A stretch of DNA of 19,317 bases from Acanthaster planci (lineage: Eukaryota > Echinodermata > Asteroidea > Valvatida > Acanthasteridae), in NCBI RefSeq assembly GCF_001949145.1, contig NW_019091779.1, forward strand, positions 43,167-62,483. The letters run 5' to 3'. Every line of letters begins with the position of its first letter. The stretch's first letter is position 1. The notes beneath the pieces were generated by a model. The model had not been told where the DNA came from and searched no databases. It worked only from the letters and a program-made list of their open reading frames with translations. The position numbers and the translations under genes were made by a program. This document shows positions 10,395 to 18,741 of this stretch, one piece after another.

Positions 10395-10810
10395 GTTATT
10401 ATTGATTTTTTAAGAATTAATTTTTCTCCATAGACTTTGTACACAGATTGCACACAGTTTTCGGACTGTCCTATATCAGGCTATGAGGGTGCTATTGCAG
10501 AATTAAGTTTACACTTGCCTGGGCTTTCAATTTTAAACAAACTGTCCTATATTGAACCATGGATGGCATTGTTGCACAACATAGGGTTTGTACACACATT
10601 GTCCGGCATAATGCGTGAGCAGTCCTCGACTTCGACCGAGAATTACTACCAGAACGAAAAAGAAATCAGACTAAATTTTCCCTTCCGTTCGATCGCAAAT
10701 ATACCCAAGTGTGCAAATATTAAATAATATTTAATAAGGTTTTTCCAGTTTAGACAAAAATCCTTCGACATGAAATTAAAGGAGCAGTTTTCCTACACAC
10801 GTGTTTCTAG
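10395..10810. repeat. Most diverged copy of the ~403-bp tandem repeat
   Basis: Segments align in order with the better copies downstream: TTATTATTGATTTTTTAAG near 10396, ACTTTGTACAC near 10434, GAATTACTACCAGAACGAAA near 10640, and AAATTAAAGGAGCAGTTTTCC near 10773. It also contains a private partial duplication around ACTGTCCTATAT (10467 and 10541). A 96-codon frame inside is a repeat by-product. Confidence 0.5.
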
Positions 10811-11213
10811 CCCATTGACTTTGTACACGTTTTCGAGCCACAATTTTGATAACTTTGCAGTGATCGTTCCCAAAGTGATAGCCAACAAAGACCCTAATGC
10901 AAGATTTATTGCAAAGGGATGACATCATGATGACATCATCACCTTATTTTATATTGATTTTTGAATATTAAATTTTTCCCCATAAGGTTTTGTACACGTT
11001 TTTCTACTTAACACAAGTGAACAAGTAGTCTTTAACTTCGGCGCAAGATTACTATAAGAACGAAGGAGAAATCGGGTACTTTACACTTTATTTTATTTGA
11101 AATATGCCTAAGAGTCCGAATATGAAGTAATATTTCATAAAAATTGTTCTGTTTAAGCGCAAATCACGTGATATGAACTTAAAGAAGCAGTGTTTCTGCA
11201 AACGAGTTTTTAG
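10811..11213. repeat. Complete unit of a ~403-bp tandem (satellite-like) repeat
   Basis: The unit starts with CCCATTGACTTTGTACACGT and the same word restarts at 11214, giving a period of 403 bp. Matching landmarks in the next unit include CAACAAAGACCCTRATGCAAG, ATTACTATAAGAACGAA and GAACTTAAAGRAGCAGTGTTTC. This unit carries the uninterrupted sequence GTCTTTAACTTCGGCGC (TTAA at 11032-11035), which is the empty counterpart of the insertion site used in the next unit. Confidence 0.8.
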
Positions 11214-11441
11214 CCCATTGACTTTGTACACGTTTTTGAGCGACAATTTTGGTAGCCTTGCAATGTTTGATCGATGGCAAAATAATAGCTAACAAAGACC
11301 CTGATGCAAGATTTATAGCAAATGTATGACATAACGATGTCGTCATTGCCTTATTTTATATTCATTTTTGGATATTTTATATTTTCCCATAAGTTTTGTA
11401 CATGTTTTTCTACTAAACACAAGTGAACAAGTAGTCTTTCA
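11214..11441. repeat. Second ~403-bp repeat unit, left part (interrupted)
   Basis: It aligns with 10811-11035 of the previous unit and then stops abruptly after GTAGTCTTT, where the piggyBac-type element begins. The last four bases (11438-11441, TTCA) stand where TTAA is expected, a one-base-decayed target duplication. Confidence 0.8.
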
Positions 11442-11456
11442 CCACTTCCAGCCGGG

Positions 11457-11474
11457 GGCTCCGGTACCGGAGCC
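11457..11474. repeat. Perfect 18-bp palindrome just inside the piggyBac left TIR
   Basis: GGCTCCGGTACCGGAGCC is its own reverse complement. It lies one base inside the 14-bp terminal repeat, and related CCGGGGTCTCCGAAATCGG and CCGGGGTGACCGA motifs follow. It may be a subterminal protein-binding repeat of the element, but that is inference. Confidence 0.6.
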
Positions 11475-11962
11475 ATAGGCCTTATATTCGTGGCCGGGGT
11501 CTCCGAAATCGGAACTTTACTATAAAAAAGAAAAAAGTTGCTGGGCGTTTCTTAAAAAGTTTGGGGCCATCAATTAAAAAGTTTAGGCCATCATTGGCTG
11601 AAATAAATTGGTCCAAGGCAATAATGGGTTGCTGGGGCTGGTGAATTGTGACTTTATTTTATAGCCGGGGTGACCGAACTTATAAAAGCCTGGAATAAAA
11701 GTACGAGCTGCTGAGAGCTGCCGGGTACTGCCAATCAATCCCTGTATTCTTTCAGCACAGAGTGCTGCAATTAGCGGAGGTAATCCGTGTATTGTTTGTG
11801 CAGAGCGCATTTGTTTGCGCTGCCGGGCGCTCGCAGGGGATTATCGCTGCACTGCACTGAAGACAAAACACGGGCTGTGCGGGCTCATTATGCACCTGCG
11901 CCCCATGAATGACCCAGTCCGGGTGCTGCTGGCCCTTGCCAAGTTGACTGACAAGGCACGGC

Positions 11963-12051
11963 CTGCGAAAGAAGGCACACTTTGAGTGCGACACTTGCCA
12001 CCATCCCTCTGCGTCGACCCCTGCTTCAAGGAGTACCATACTGTCCACTAA
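11963..12051 (+). pseudogene. piggyBac transposase C-terminal cysteine-rich domain remnant
   Basis: In one frame (11963-12007) the DNA reads LRKKAHFECDTCHHP. In the next frame (12007-12051) it reads LCVDPCFKEYHTVH followed by TAA (12049-12051). Joined by a single missing base near 12007, this gives the C-x2-C ... LC-x3-C-F-x-x-YHT pattern typical of the zinc-binding cysteine-rich tail of piggyBac transposases. That domain helps bind transposon ends in the nucleus. Upstream in the first frame there is an in-frame stop (11942-11944) and I could not recover the catalytic DDD core, so this is a dead fragment. The minus-strand frames of 128 and 62 codons over the same bases are antisense shadows. 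Confidence 0.75.
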
Positions 12052-12172
12052 TTGACACTTTGAACATTTATTTTCATGGCCATTTTCATTGACATTATAT
12101 TTTGTGTTTTTCATGTGTGTTTTGACTTGATGCCCCACTTATCTAGTGTAAAACAATATGTCATTTACTGGT

Positions 12173-12383
12173 GGTTTTAGGATATGTCATAGTTTCAACC
12201 TTTGAAAAAAAATGACAAAAAGANAATGACAAAAAAGACAAAGTTTCTGGAAAGTACTACTTTGAGGATGTTGTATTTTCATCTCTTGAAAAAACGGCAC
12301 ATTTCCTTGTAATGGTTTTACTAGGTCATGTTTTCAGCCTTTGAAAAAAATGACAAAAAAGGACAAAGTTTCTAGAAAGTACT
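12173..12383. repeat. Diverged direct duplication inside the piggyBac relic, with one ambiguous base
   Basis: GGTTTTAGGATATGTCATAGTTTCA...GACAAAGTTTCTGGAAAGTACT (12173-12258) is repeated in diverged form at 12314-12383 (GGTTTTACTAGGTCATGTTTTCA...GTTTCTAGAAAGTACT). An N at 12224 lies in the A-rich part of the first copy. Confidence 0.6.
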
Positions 12384-12614
12384 TTTTATTCCTTGCACCG
12401 GTGTTTGCTTTTTTTTGATAAGAAAGAGTGGAAATTTATTTTACTACTTGTATGAGTTCAACTATTTCAATGAGAAATGAAAAGAAAAAACAAGAGAAAT
12501 AAAAAAGAAGAAAATAAGAGAAAAAAGAAGTTCTCTCCAAATATTTGTCTGTGTGTGCATTTCTATGTGTACTTTATTTCATTGGTTTCTAAATTTTACT
12601 TGAAATTGTTGGGG

Positions 12615-12869
12615 AAATAAAGTTTGGGAAGGGAAATATCACTATGGGAGGAAAAATGAACAAGTTGGGAGATAAAATATGAGAGTGGTTTGGGGGAGAT
12701 ATAAGTTTGGTAGATGGGAAAATAGATAACAGAAATAGATAACAGAAATAAAGTTTGGGAAGGGAAATATCTTACACTATGGGAGGGAAAATGAACAAGT
12801 TGGGAGATAAAATATGAGAGTGGTTTGGGGGAGATATAAGTTTGGTAGATGGGAAAATAGATAACAGAA
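12615..12869. repeat. Near-identical tandem duplication, period 131 bp
   Basis: AAATAAAGTTTGGGAAGGGA starts at 12615 and again at 12746, and both copies continue through GGGAGATAAAATATGAGAGTGG to TAGATGGGAAAATAGATAACAG. The first copy ends with an extra TAGATAACAGAAA and the second has a TTAC insertion. The near identity implies a recent duplication compared with the decay of the surrounding element. Confidence 0.8.
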
Positions 12870-13073
12870 AAAAAAATAATAGCTTCAAAAAATAGCCAAA
12901 GTTACATGCAGCAGCGAAAAAGCCACATTTTTAGACCCTTTTTTTACAGCATGAATTCATTTGTCCGTCATTGTCCGCACTCATTGAGCAGTTGACAAAG
13001 CCCAGTGCACGTGCACAACTTCCCATTCACTCACCGCATATTACACGCTGAGGTCTTGACCGTCAATCGCTCC

Positions 13074-13099
13074 GCATAGCAACACGGCAGCATAGCAAC
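13074..13099. promoter_or_regulatory. Two RFX/X-box-like half sites in direct repeat
   Basis: GCATAGCAAC occurs at 13074-13083 and exactly again at 13090-13099, a 16-bp spacing. Its reverse complement, GTTGCTATGC, resembles the X-box half site bound by RFX factors. It lies in the right interior of the piggyBac relic with no gene beside it, so a regulatory role is speculative. Confidence 0.2.
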
Positions 13100-13365
13100 G
13101 CACTGGGCCAAGGCCCGGAACAAATGAGCCCTTATGTAACACACACAATGGGGGCTCTATACAGAGCGGGCGGCGTGGCCGCAAAACCGAAGGGTCAATG
13201 GAAGTTGCTTGTGAGGGCTAGACTCGCCACGGAACACCCATTTTATGGGGTTTAGGCATTCAGAAAAAAAGGTATGAATTTTTGAAGATTTTTGAAAAAC
13301 GAAAATATGAAAAAACCGCCCGGCAGCGCATGTAACGGTTAAAAAAAGCATCCGGCTGCAAGTGG

Positions 13366-13554
13366 TTAACTTTAGCGCAAGATTACTATAAGAACGAAAG
13401 AGAAATCGGGTACTTTACCCTCTGTTATTTTATTTGAAATATACATGTACCTAAGAGTCGGAATGCGAAGTAATATTTCATTAAAAGCGCTCAGTTTAAG
13501 TGCAAATCACGTGACATGAACTTAAAGGAGCAGTGTTTCCGCAAATGAGTTTTT
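13366..13554. repeat. Second ~403-bp repeat unit, right part (resumed after insertion)
   Basis: TTAACTTTAGCGCAAGATTACT continues exactly where the left part broke off, and aligns with 11032-11213 of the complete unit through ATATTTCAT and GAACTTAAAGGAGCAGTGTTTC. TTAA at 13366-13369 is the intact right target duplication of the piggyBac-type element. Confidence 0.8.
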
Positions 13555-13620
13555 TGCCCTAGACTTTGTACCTGTTTTCAAGGTACAATTTTGATACCTT
13601 TCCGATGTTTTGCCACGTTT
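13555..13620. repeat. Start of a further, truncated ~403-bp unit
   Basis: GCCCTAGACTTTGTACCTGTTTTCAAGG, then ACAATTTTGATACCTTT, follow the unit-start consensus. The similarity then fades around 13620, which marks the right edge of the array. Confidence 0.6.
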
Positions 13621-13739
13621 GCAGCTGTTCAAAATTGAAAAATCAAAATCTCAGAAGTTTTCCCATGTATTCTTGTAAAACCCCTACGAGGAGGTGGTGT
13701 GTAATCCTGTTCCGAGAACAATGTTCTTGAGTTGTGTTC

Positions 13740-13764
13740 TCGCCATTCAGGTGCGAGAACAAGA
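13740..13764. repeat. Hairpin with GTTCTCGC stem
   Basis: GTTCTCGC and GCGAGAAC pair perfectly over 8 bp around the loop CATTCAGGT. CGAGAACA and GTTCTTG words also occur nearby (about 13713-13732 and 13759). No function is assigned. Confidence 0.4.
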
Positions 13765-13797
13765 AACCCACGACAAGAACAGGCTACCCAACACGAC

Positions 13798-14121
13798 CAG
13801 GCCTCAGGCCCCACAGTTCTGGGGGGGGGGGTTACATGGACAACACTTGATGCCCCTGTGCACAAACCTATATGTGACTTGTCTAAAAAAACGGTTTTCT
13901 AAGTAAATGCTTTGGAATTTTCCTTGCTAAATTTCTCTTTTTGGGACATGTAAAAACTTTATGATAGCTGTTGTAATATTTTAAGGGTAAATAAGTGTTG
14001 TCTGTAACTCATACAGAACTCTTTCCCCCGACACTCTTGATGATACAGTGGACGTCACAATACAACACTTTACATGCCACAGAGATTTACCCCCCCCCAG
14101 AACTGTGGGGCCTGAGGCCTG
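13798..14121. repeat. Perfect 32-bp inverted repeat ending in G/C runs
   Basis: CAGGCCTCAGGCCCCACAGT-TCT plus a G run (13798-13831, 11 Gs) is matched exactly in reverse complement by a C run (9 Cs) plus AGAACTGTGGGGCCTGAGGCCTG (14090-14121). The arms flank about 258 bp with no internal similarity between the two sides. They may be transposon termini, but no target duplication is visible outside them. Confidence 0.7.
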
Positions 14122-14141
14122 CCCCGCTTCCAACCCCACAC

Positions 14142-14390
14142 TTTCATTTAATTTCATTTCATTTATAACTTTTTCAGGTAAGACAAAACAAAATACAAGT
14201 ACATATACAACCAAGAAACAGTAGTTAACAAAAAAATGGCAACAGCACCCCTGAGGGATCGCCAAATGCCGAGACCCAAAGAATAGAGAGAGAAAAAACA
14301 CAACATAAGAACCCCCCCCATGAATTACAAAAACAAAAACATAAACATCATTTAAACAAATATGCATACATGCATCAATTTACAATGTAC
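14142..14390 (-). mobile_element. Probable 3' end of a truncated LINE-type retrotransposon
   Basis: Read on the minus strand, the segment includes GGCGATCCCTCAGGGGTGCT and a T-rich stretch, and ends in an ATAAATGAAATGAAATTAAATGAAA microsatellite-like tail (14142-14166). Short pentameric tails of this kind are typical of CR1/L2-like LINE 3' ends (family knowledge). It is about 250 bp long with no reverse transcriptase, as for a 5'-truncated copy. No target duplication was confirmed. The 128-codon minus-strand frame crossing it (13981-14367) is not a gene. Confidence 0.4.
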
Positions 14391-14422
14391 ATATACTTCA
14401 GTTCTGAGGCAGTTGGTAAAAG

Positions 14423-14480
14423 TCCGAGGTAGCCGGAGGTACATGTAGTCAGAGGTAGCCTGAGATAGCCAGAGGTAGCC
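14423..14480. repeat. 10-bp minisatellite (CCNGAGGTAG)
   Basis: Successive units CCGAGGTAG, CCGGAGGTA, TCAGAGGTAG, CCTGAGATAG, CCAGAGGTAG run head to tail, with an ACATGTAG interruption after the second. Confidence 0.7.
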
Positions 14481-14830
14481 TTAGGGGGCATTAAACATTT
14501 AGTAAAACACTTAAATGTCTACTCACTCACCCTCCTGGTATGAAGGATCAATTTCTCCTTGGGCTTGACTTTTTATGGTCTGAACACTTGCCAAAATGAT
14601 TTTACCGTGAGCCAAAATTGACCACCTCTACCCCCCCTGATCTGTGGTGACGGTATGATGCAAGCACATATAGTGTGCAGTTGTGTATGTGTACAAGACG
14701 TGCACACACAATGTATATTGTGCATCAATGCCACATGTACAACACAGCTTGTTCAAACACGAATCTCTGCCTGACAAAAGAGGAAATGTAAATCCAAATT
14801 GAATTCTCAAGTTAATGAAACTTGGTGTAC

Positions 14831-14989
14831 CTGAAGAAAAAGCGTATGTTCTGCTTCAAAGCTGTACAGTGTTTGTGGCCTGTGTACATCCAGTTTGTGG
14901 CCTAGCCTGTTAAAGAAAGCCGCCACCTGGTGGTGAAATAAACAGTAAGCTACCAGTTCTTGATTTAATTTCAAGTGTGACGCCCTGTA
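14831..14989 (-). other. Weak candidate internal exon, unidentified
   Basis: On the minus strand, a pyrimidine-rich tract ending CCTCCAG precedes 14989 and CAG|GTACAC follows 14831. The 159 bases between stay open in phase 0 for 53 codons, and I do not recognise the product. In another frame, a shorter stretch reads VTLEIKSRTGSLLFIS, faintly like a laminin-G strand, then meets a stop. The two readings compete and neither is supported by neighbouring exons. It may be chance. Confidence 0.15.
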
Positions 14990-14999
14990 CTGGAGGTTG

Positions 15000-15875
15000 A
15001 ATGAAAATAGTGGAAAGTTACTTGAAAAATTGTCCAAAAATGACAAAATGTCTTTGATGTATGCTTAAACAAAAAATACCTGTTATTTTATTTCTTCATT
15101 AACAATAACGACCATAAAATATTTTGTGTAGCTTGTCAGAGGTATAATCAACTACGCCTTCAACAGTATTCACACGATTTTCGCCCGTTTACTTGGACCC
15201 GGAGGTTTCTTGCAACATCGTAGCCGGCTACCAGGTACTTGGTTTGGACTTTCGTTTTTCCTTTTACCATTCATTGGCGTGCATTCATTGACTATACCTC
15301 CAATTGTGGAATCCCATTTAGTTACTTTTCGCCCATTTGCTTCTTTGGGCAAACTATTTTAAGTGAAGTGTTTTGACCAGCCGTTTCGGCAACGCACAGC
15401 ACCACCGTGCCACAACTGGTAACACACACAGTAAAGGCAACACTCCTCAGTCTACTTGCAACAGAAGACTACCATACTATCTTACACTTCTCAACTACAC
15501 CTTTTACAATTTCTTATTGATAAAATGAGTAATTGTCCAGAAAGTATCTGAGAAACATCCTCTTTTTTCTTCAGTTCTTAGAGGGCGCTCTAAAGAGAAC
15601 ATGGCTGACTTTCAACACTTGCGTTGTGTGATAATAATTGAACTTGAAAACTGAGAGACGTTGCAACAAAAAATTTTGACCTTTTTTGCAGACAAAGTCA
15701 TACCTGTCATCTACATCACTTATTAACATAACATTAACAAAATTTTGTGAGAAGGGAAATATATACGGAATTTCAGTGAAGGTTCCGGGTTGTTCCGACA
15801 TGTTCCGACCGATCCGATTTTTACCAAACGCCCTGCGCGGATTTGATTTTGCAGCTTGGTCTGCGCTGCATCACG
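15000..15875. other. Gene-free stretch
   Basis: No domain-bearing frame, RNA or transposon boundary was recognised. Composition is more balanced than in the left third. Small frames at 15170-15352 (minus) and 15571-15950 (both strands) overlap one another and have no recognisable motifs. Confidence 0.4.
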
Positions 15876-15879
15876 GCTA

Positions 15880-17291
15880 GCCCCACTACTAGTGTGGCTC
15901 GGACCGGTCGTACTAATTAACGTAAACACAACGTCAACACGCGTCAACACATGATAGTAATGTCAACACACTGCCAACACACCCAAATCACATTCTAAGT
16001 TAACAGAAATGCAATTCAATAGCAATATAATGCCTACAATACAATTTGGCTAACAACAGTGGGCGACATTCAGGGGGAAAAAGCTGTTTTATTTCACGAA
16101 AATAACACCCTCCGCACAGCCACGGTAGCCATGTTGCCTCTCGGTCAGACCATGGTCAGACGGACCATACCATTACGCTACAGGGGGTCACCTTTATCCC
16201 TAACACTCGCAAATCCTCCAATTTCAATACAATTTTTACATACATTTGTTGTACACCCTAGGGGTTAGGGTTAAACAGAAAACCATGGACGGTCCAAACG
16301 TTGTGAGAAGGCAAGATGGTGGCGAACGGCGGCGCTGCTCAGAGACAGTTTTTTCGTGTGAAAAAACTCCCTTGAAAAGTAGTAAAATGTAAACTTGATT
16401 AAATAAAAATTATTCCTAAGCATATACATTACAGTTTGATACGTCTGTTTTCTGTTTTCAATGCATTTTGTAAGTGTTGACGGTGTGTTGACGTTACTAT
16501 CAATGTATTGACGCGAGTTGACGGTGCGTTGACGCTGATTAGTACGACCCGCACGGACTCTCACTCCCGCGGTCCATCCTTACCCTCACATCTGTAAACG
16601 CAATTTCGTGTCGGCGTACTGAAATTTTCGGTGCACCCACTTATCATCGTGGGCGCAATTTCTTTTGCACACAGGGATGATCCTTAGCCTCTCTGCTTTC
16701 TTAACGCCATTTATTGAATGATTTCACTCACGCTGTTCTGGTATTTTCCAGTTTTTTTGCCTTCACCCAATTCAATCTTACGGACTCGCTCTCACAGTCG
16801 CCATCTTTTAAATAAGATCGTTGAGAAATTATGTCACTTTACCCCTCATCGTCGCGTCTCGAGGCTGTTCCACGTCATGACATATCTAATGCACGGACTG
16901 AGCGATAAGATACTACATTTGCCAATGGGCTCTTCCAAAACTTTGGCAGCAGTTTAGATTGTTAACATGGAACAGCCGTCGAGAAGATGAGGGGTCAAGG
17001 ACGTAATGCTCGACGACCTTATTTTAAAGATGGCGACTGTGAGATTTGGTCGGTGAGATTGAATGCGTGAAGACAAAAAGACTGGAAAATACCAGAACAA
17101 CGTGAGTGAATCTCAATAAATGGCAATAAGAAAGCGGAGAGGCTAAGATCATTGTGCAAAAGAAATTGCGCCCACGATGATTAGTAGGTGCGCCGAAAAT
17201 TTTCAGTACGCCGACACGAAATTGCGTCTACGGACGTGTGGCAAGGAATACGATGGAGCTGGAGTGAGAGTCCGTGCCACACTAGTGGGGC
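15880..17291. mobile_element. Foldback (snapback) transposable element, arms ~340 bp, split by a nested element
   Basis: The left terminus GCCCCACTACTAGTGTGGC and reverse-complemented right terminus GCCCCACTAGTGTGGC match apart from a 3-base CTA duplication. After removing the nested insertion, the left arm (15880-15904 plus 16559-16889) is the reverse complement of the right arm (16953-17291) at high identity. For example, CGCAATTTCGTGTCGGCGTA and CATCGTGGGCGCAATTTCTT occur in both. The central loop is about 63 bp (16890-16952). TA flanks both ends (15878-15879 and 17292-17293), suggesting a TA target duplication as in Tc1/mariner-like elements, but 2 bp is weak evidence. There is no transposase. 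Frames of 60-80 codons inside are not genes. Confidence 0.75.
15905..16550. mobile_element. Nested 646-bp TIR element with 8-bp target duplications
   Basis: The left end CGGTCGTACTAATTA and reverse-complemented right end GGGTCGTACTAATCA begin terminal repeats of about 75-80 bp. These are packed with GTCAACAC-type words (for example CGCGTCAACACATGATAGTAA versus CGCGTCAATACATTGATAGTAA). The flanks GCTCGGAC (15897-15904) and GCACGGAC (16551-16558) match at 7 of 8 bases. The opposite arm of the foldback host shows the same site uninterrupted. Eight-base duplications fit hAT, Merlin, MULE or P-type elements, and the superfamily is not resolved. No transposase remnant was recognised; the 69- and 97-codon frames within are not convincing genes. 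Confidence 0.75.
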
Positions 17292-17299
17292 TAATTGTG

Positions 17300-18110
17300 A
17301 TCATGCCTATTAGTTGTCAACCCCAGCAATTTCTTGTGCCGGTGTATGAATTTGGTTTCAGTTCAGCTTTTATGTGATTAACATGGAATCCTCTGATCTA
17401 GCAAAACCATTAAGAACTCAATTGGTGTAATTTTGGGTCCGCGAACACGTGGGCCCATCGAAAATATCGTCCCGGTCAAATCCATACGCGTGTTGACGCG
17501 AGACCGCGCAAATGGTCGATACATGCACCATCGAGGAATAAAACAAACACGGATGATTTATGTTGAGAATCAAAATTGGTTGAGGCCCTGAGACATGAAA
17601 TCTCAGCATTCATTCCCCTAGATATTTCGCACGATATTTTTCACAACCTTCTATCCAAATTATAGAATAAGACTGTGCCAGAACGCTCACATCGGTGCTA
17701 GTTTCCACAGCCAAAATGAAAATTTCCCTATCCCCAGAGCCAAATTTCTTAATTTTCCTCCCGATTTCCTTATTTTTTAGTTAACCACCAAAAAGCCTAA
17801 AATAGCTACCAAAACTACTATGTTTGTTTGCTAGATGATAAGCAGAGGTCATTACAATGCTCAAACTCACGGCCTTGAACAAAAAAAAATCAGGCTGTGA
17901 GCATCACGCAGAAAGTATTCTACTGGTCTTGTTTCCACTCATCCTGAATCTAACAGAATAGTACTGTAGAGTTTGAAATGTAGATTTTGTACGAAGCAGG
18001 ATAAGAGTAAAAAAAGATCTGAACATGTTTTCCGAGGAATGTAATGTTTTTTTAAAAATCGATTTTTTTAATCTAATGTTTTTTTAATCTGTTAAAACAG
18101 AACATACTTT
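17300..18110. other. Gene-free stretch
   Basis: No gene or element was recognised. The first 300 bases are CpG-richer (for example CGCGTGTTGACGCGAGACCGCGC at about 17488), echoing words in the nested element's termini. The remainder is AT-rich. Confidence 0.4.
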
Positions 18111-18149
18111 GAAATTTTGAATTCATTTTCCCCAAACCGAATGAAATCT

Positions 18150-18378
18150 TTCGTACCTAATATATCTTTTTTGGATGAAATTTTACAGACCTAACATCTT
18201 TTTAAGATTCGACCGAAATTTTTTTGACCTAACATGTTTTGAAGATTGGAATAACATTTTTTAGACCTAATATGTTTTTAAGATTCCAGTAAATTTTTTC
18301 AGACCTAACATGTTTTCGAAATCCGAATGAAATTTGAGAGACCTAACGTTTTCCAGATTAGAATGCATTTTCCCCAAC
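18150..18378. repeat. 38-bp minisatellite, about 5-6 units
   Basis: The word GACCTAACAT (or a one-base variant) begins units at 18188, 18226, 18264, 18302 and 18340, exactly 38 bp apart. Each unit continues TGTTTTTAAGATTCNAATGAAATTTTTT-like. A shorter variant starts at 18153. Words like CATTTTCCCCAAC occur on both edges (about 18124 and 18366), so the array may reach 18110-18380. Confidence 0.8.
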
Positions 18379-18480
18379 AATAAACAGCCAAAGGTTTAGA
18401 GTTCCGCGCCCGCACTTCATTTGAATTCAGAAAGTATCCGAATTTCGAAAGCATTCGACTTTAAAAAGCTGCCGAATATT

Positions 18481-18514
18481 GAGAAAGCATCCGAATTGAG
18501 AAAGCATCCGGTCT
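18481..18514. repeat. 17-bp direct repeat GAGAAAGCATCCGAATT
   Basis: GAGAAAGCATCCG starts at 18481 and 18498, and weaker relatives (CAGAAAGTATCCGAATT at 18427, CGAAAGCATTCGA at 18445) precede it. These repeats, and the CpG-rich repeats further right, make up much of the 165-codon plus frame at 18421-18918, which I therefore do not call a gene. Confidence 0.6.
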
Positions 18515-18741
18515 TTTTGATGGTGTTCGGCCCGATGGTACCCGAAGTTCAAAATCTTTTCCGACAATTCGGCTGTGTTCGGTATGCGCATGCACAGTCA
18601 AACTATAGAATTATTTCCGCTCCCTTAAACAATCGGGAAGTCAGTGCTATAAGCCCCAAATTTCAAATTAAGTCAAGCGACTACGTACGTATGGTGTACT
18701 ATTTACGACAAACATTTCTCTCTCTCTTAAGCCTCCCTCCA

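Larger units (their letters stand above)
11442..13365. mobile_element. piggyBac-type transposon relic, 1,924 bp, inserted in the satellite unit
   Basis: The left end CCACTTCCAGCCGG and the reverse-complemented right end CCACTTGCAGCCGG match at 13 of 14 bases. The flanks are TTCA (11438-11441) and TTAA (13366-13369). TTAA-specific insertion with 4-bp duplication is characteristic of piggyBac elements. The neighbouring satellite unit shows the empty TTAA site, so the boundaries are exact. A decayed transposase C-terminus lies inside on the plus strand. Only about 510 bp separate the left TIR from that fragment, whereas the family's transposases usually run to about 550-600 codons, so most of the gene is missing. 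The left interior carries repeated CCGGGG...CCGAA...TATAA motifs (about 11453, 11493 and 11664). The right interior has local duplications. Confidence 0.8.

Noticed and set aside
10811-11441. CRISPR-like regular repeats
   Set aside because: The repeat units are about 403 bp, with no short repeat-spacer pattern and no cas genes.
11752-12138. 128-codon minus-strand frame rich in cysteines
   Set aside because: It is antisense to the plus-strand piggyBac C-terminal remnant, so its cysteines are a shadow.
13981-14367. 128-codon minus-strand frame
   Set aside because: It spans a probable LINE 3' tail, a poly-C run and an inverted-repeat arm. The composition is hydrophobic because of T-rich DNA.
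14915-14935. CTCF-like CCACCTGGTGG word
   Set aside because: A short palindromic match alone, in an organism of unknown CTCF usage, is not enough to call a site.
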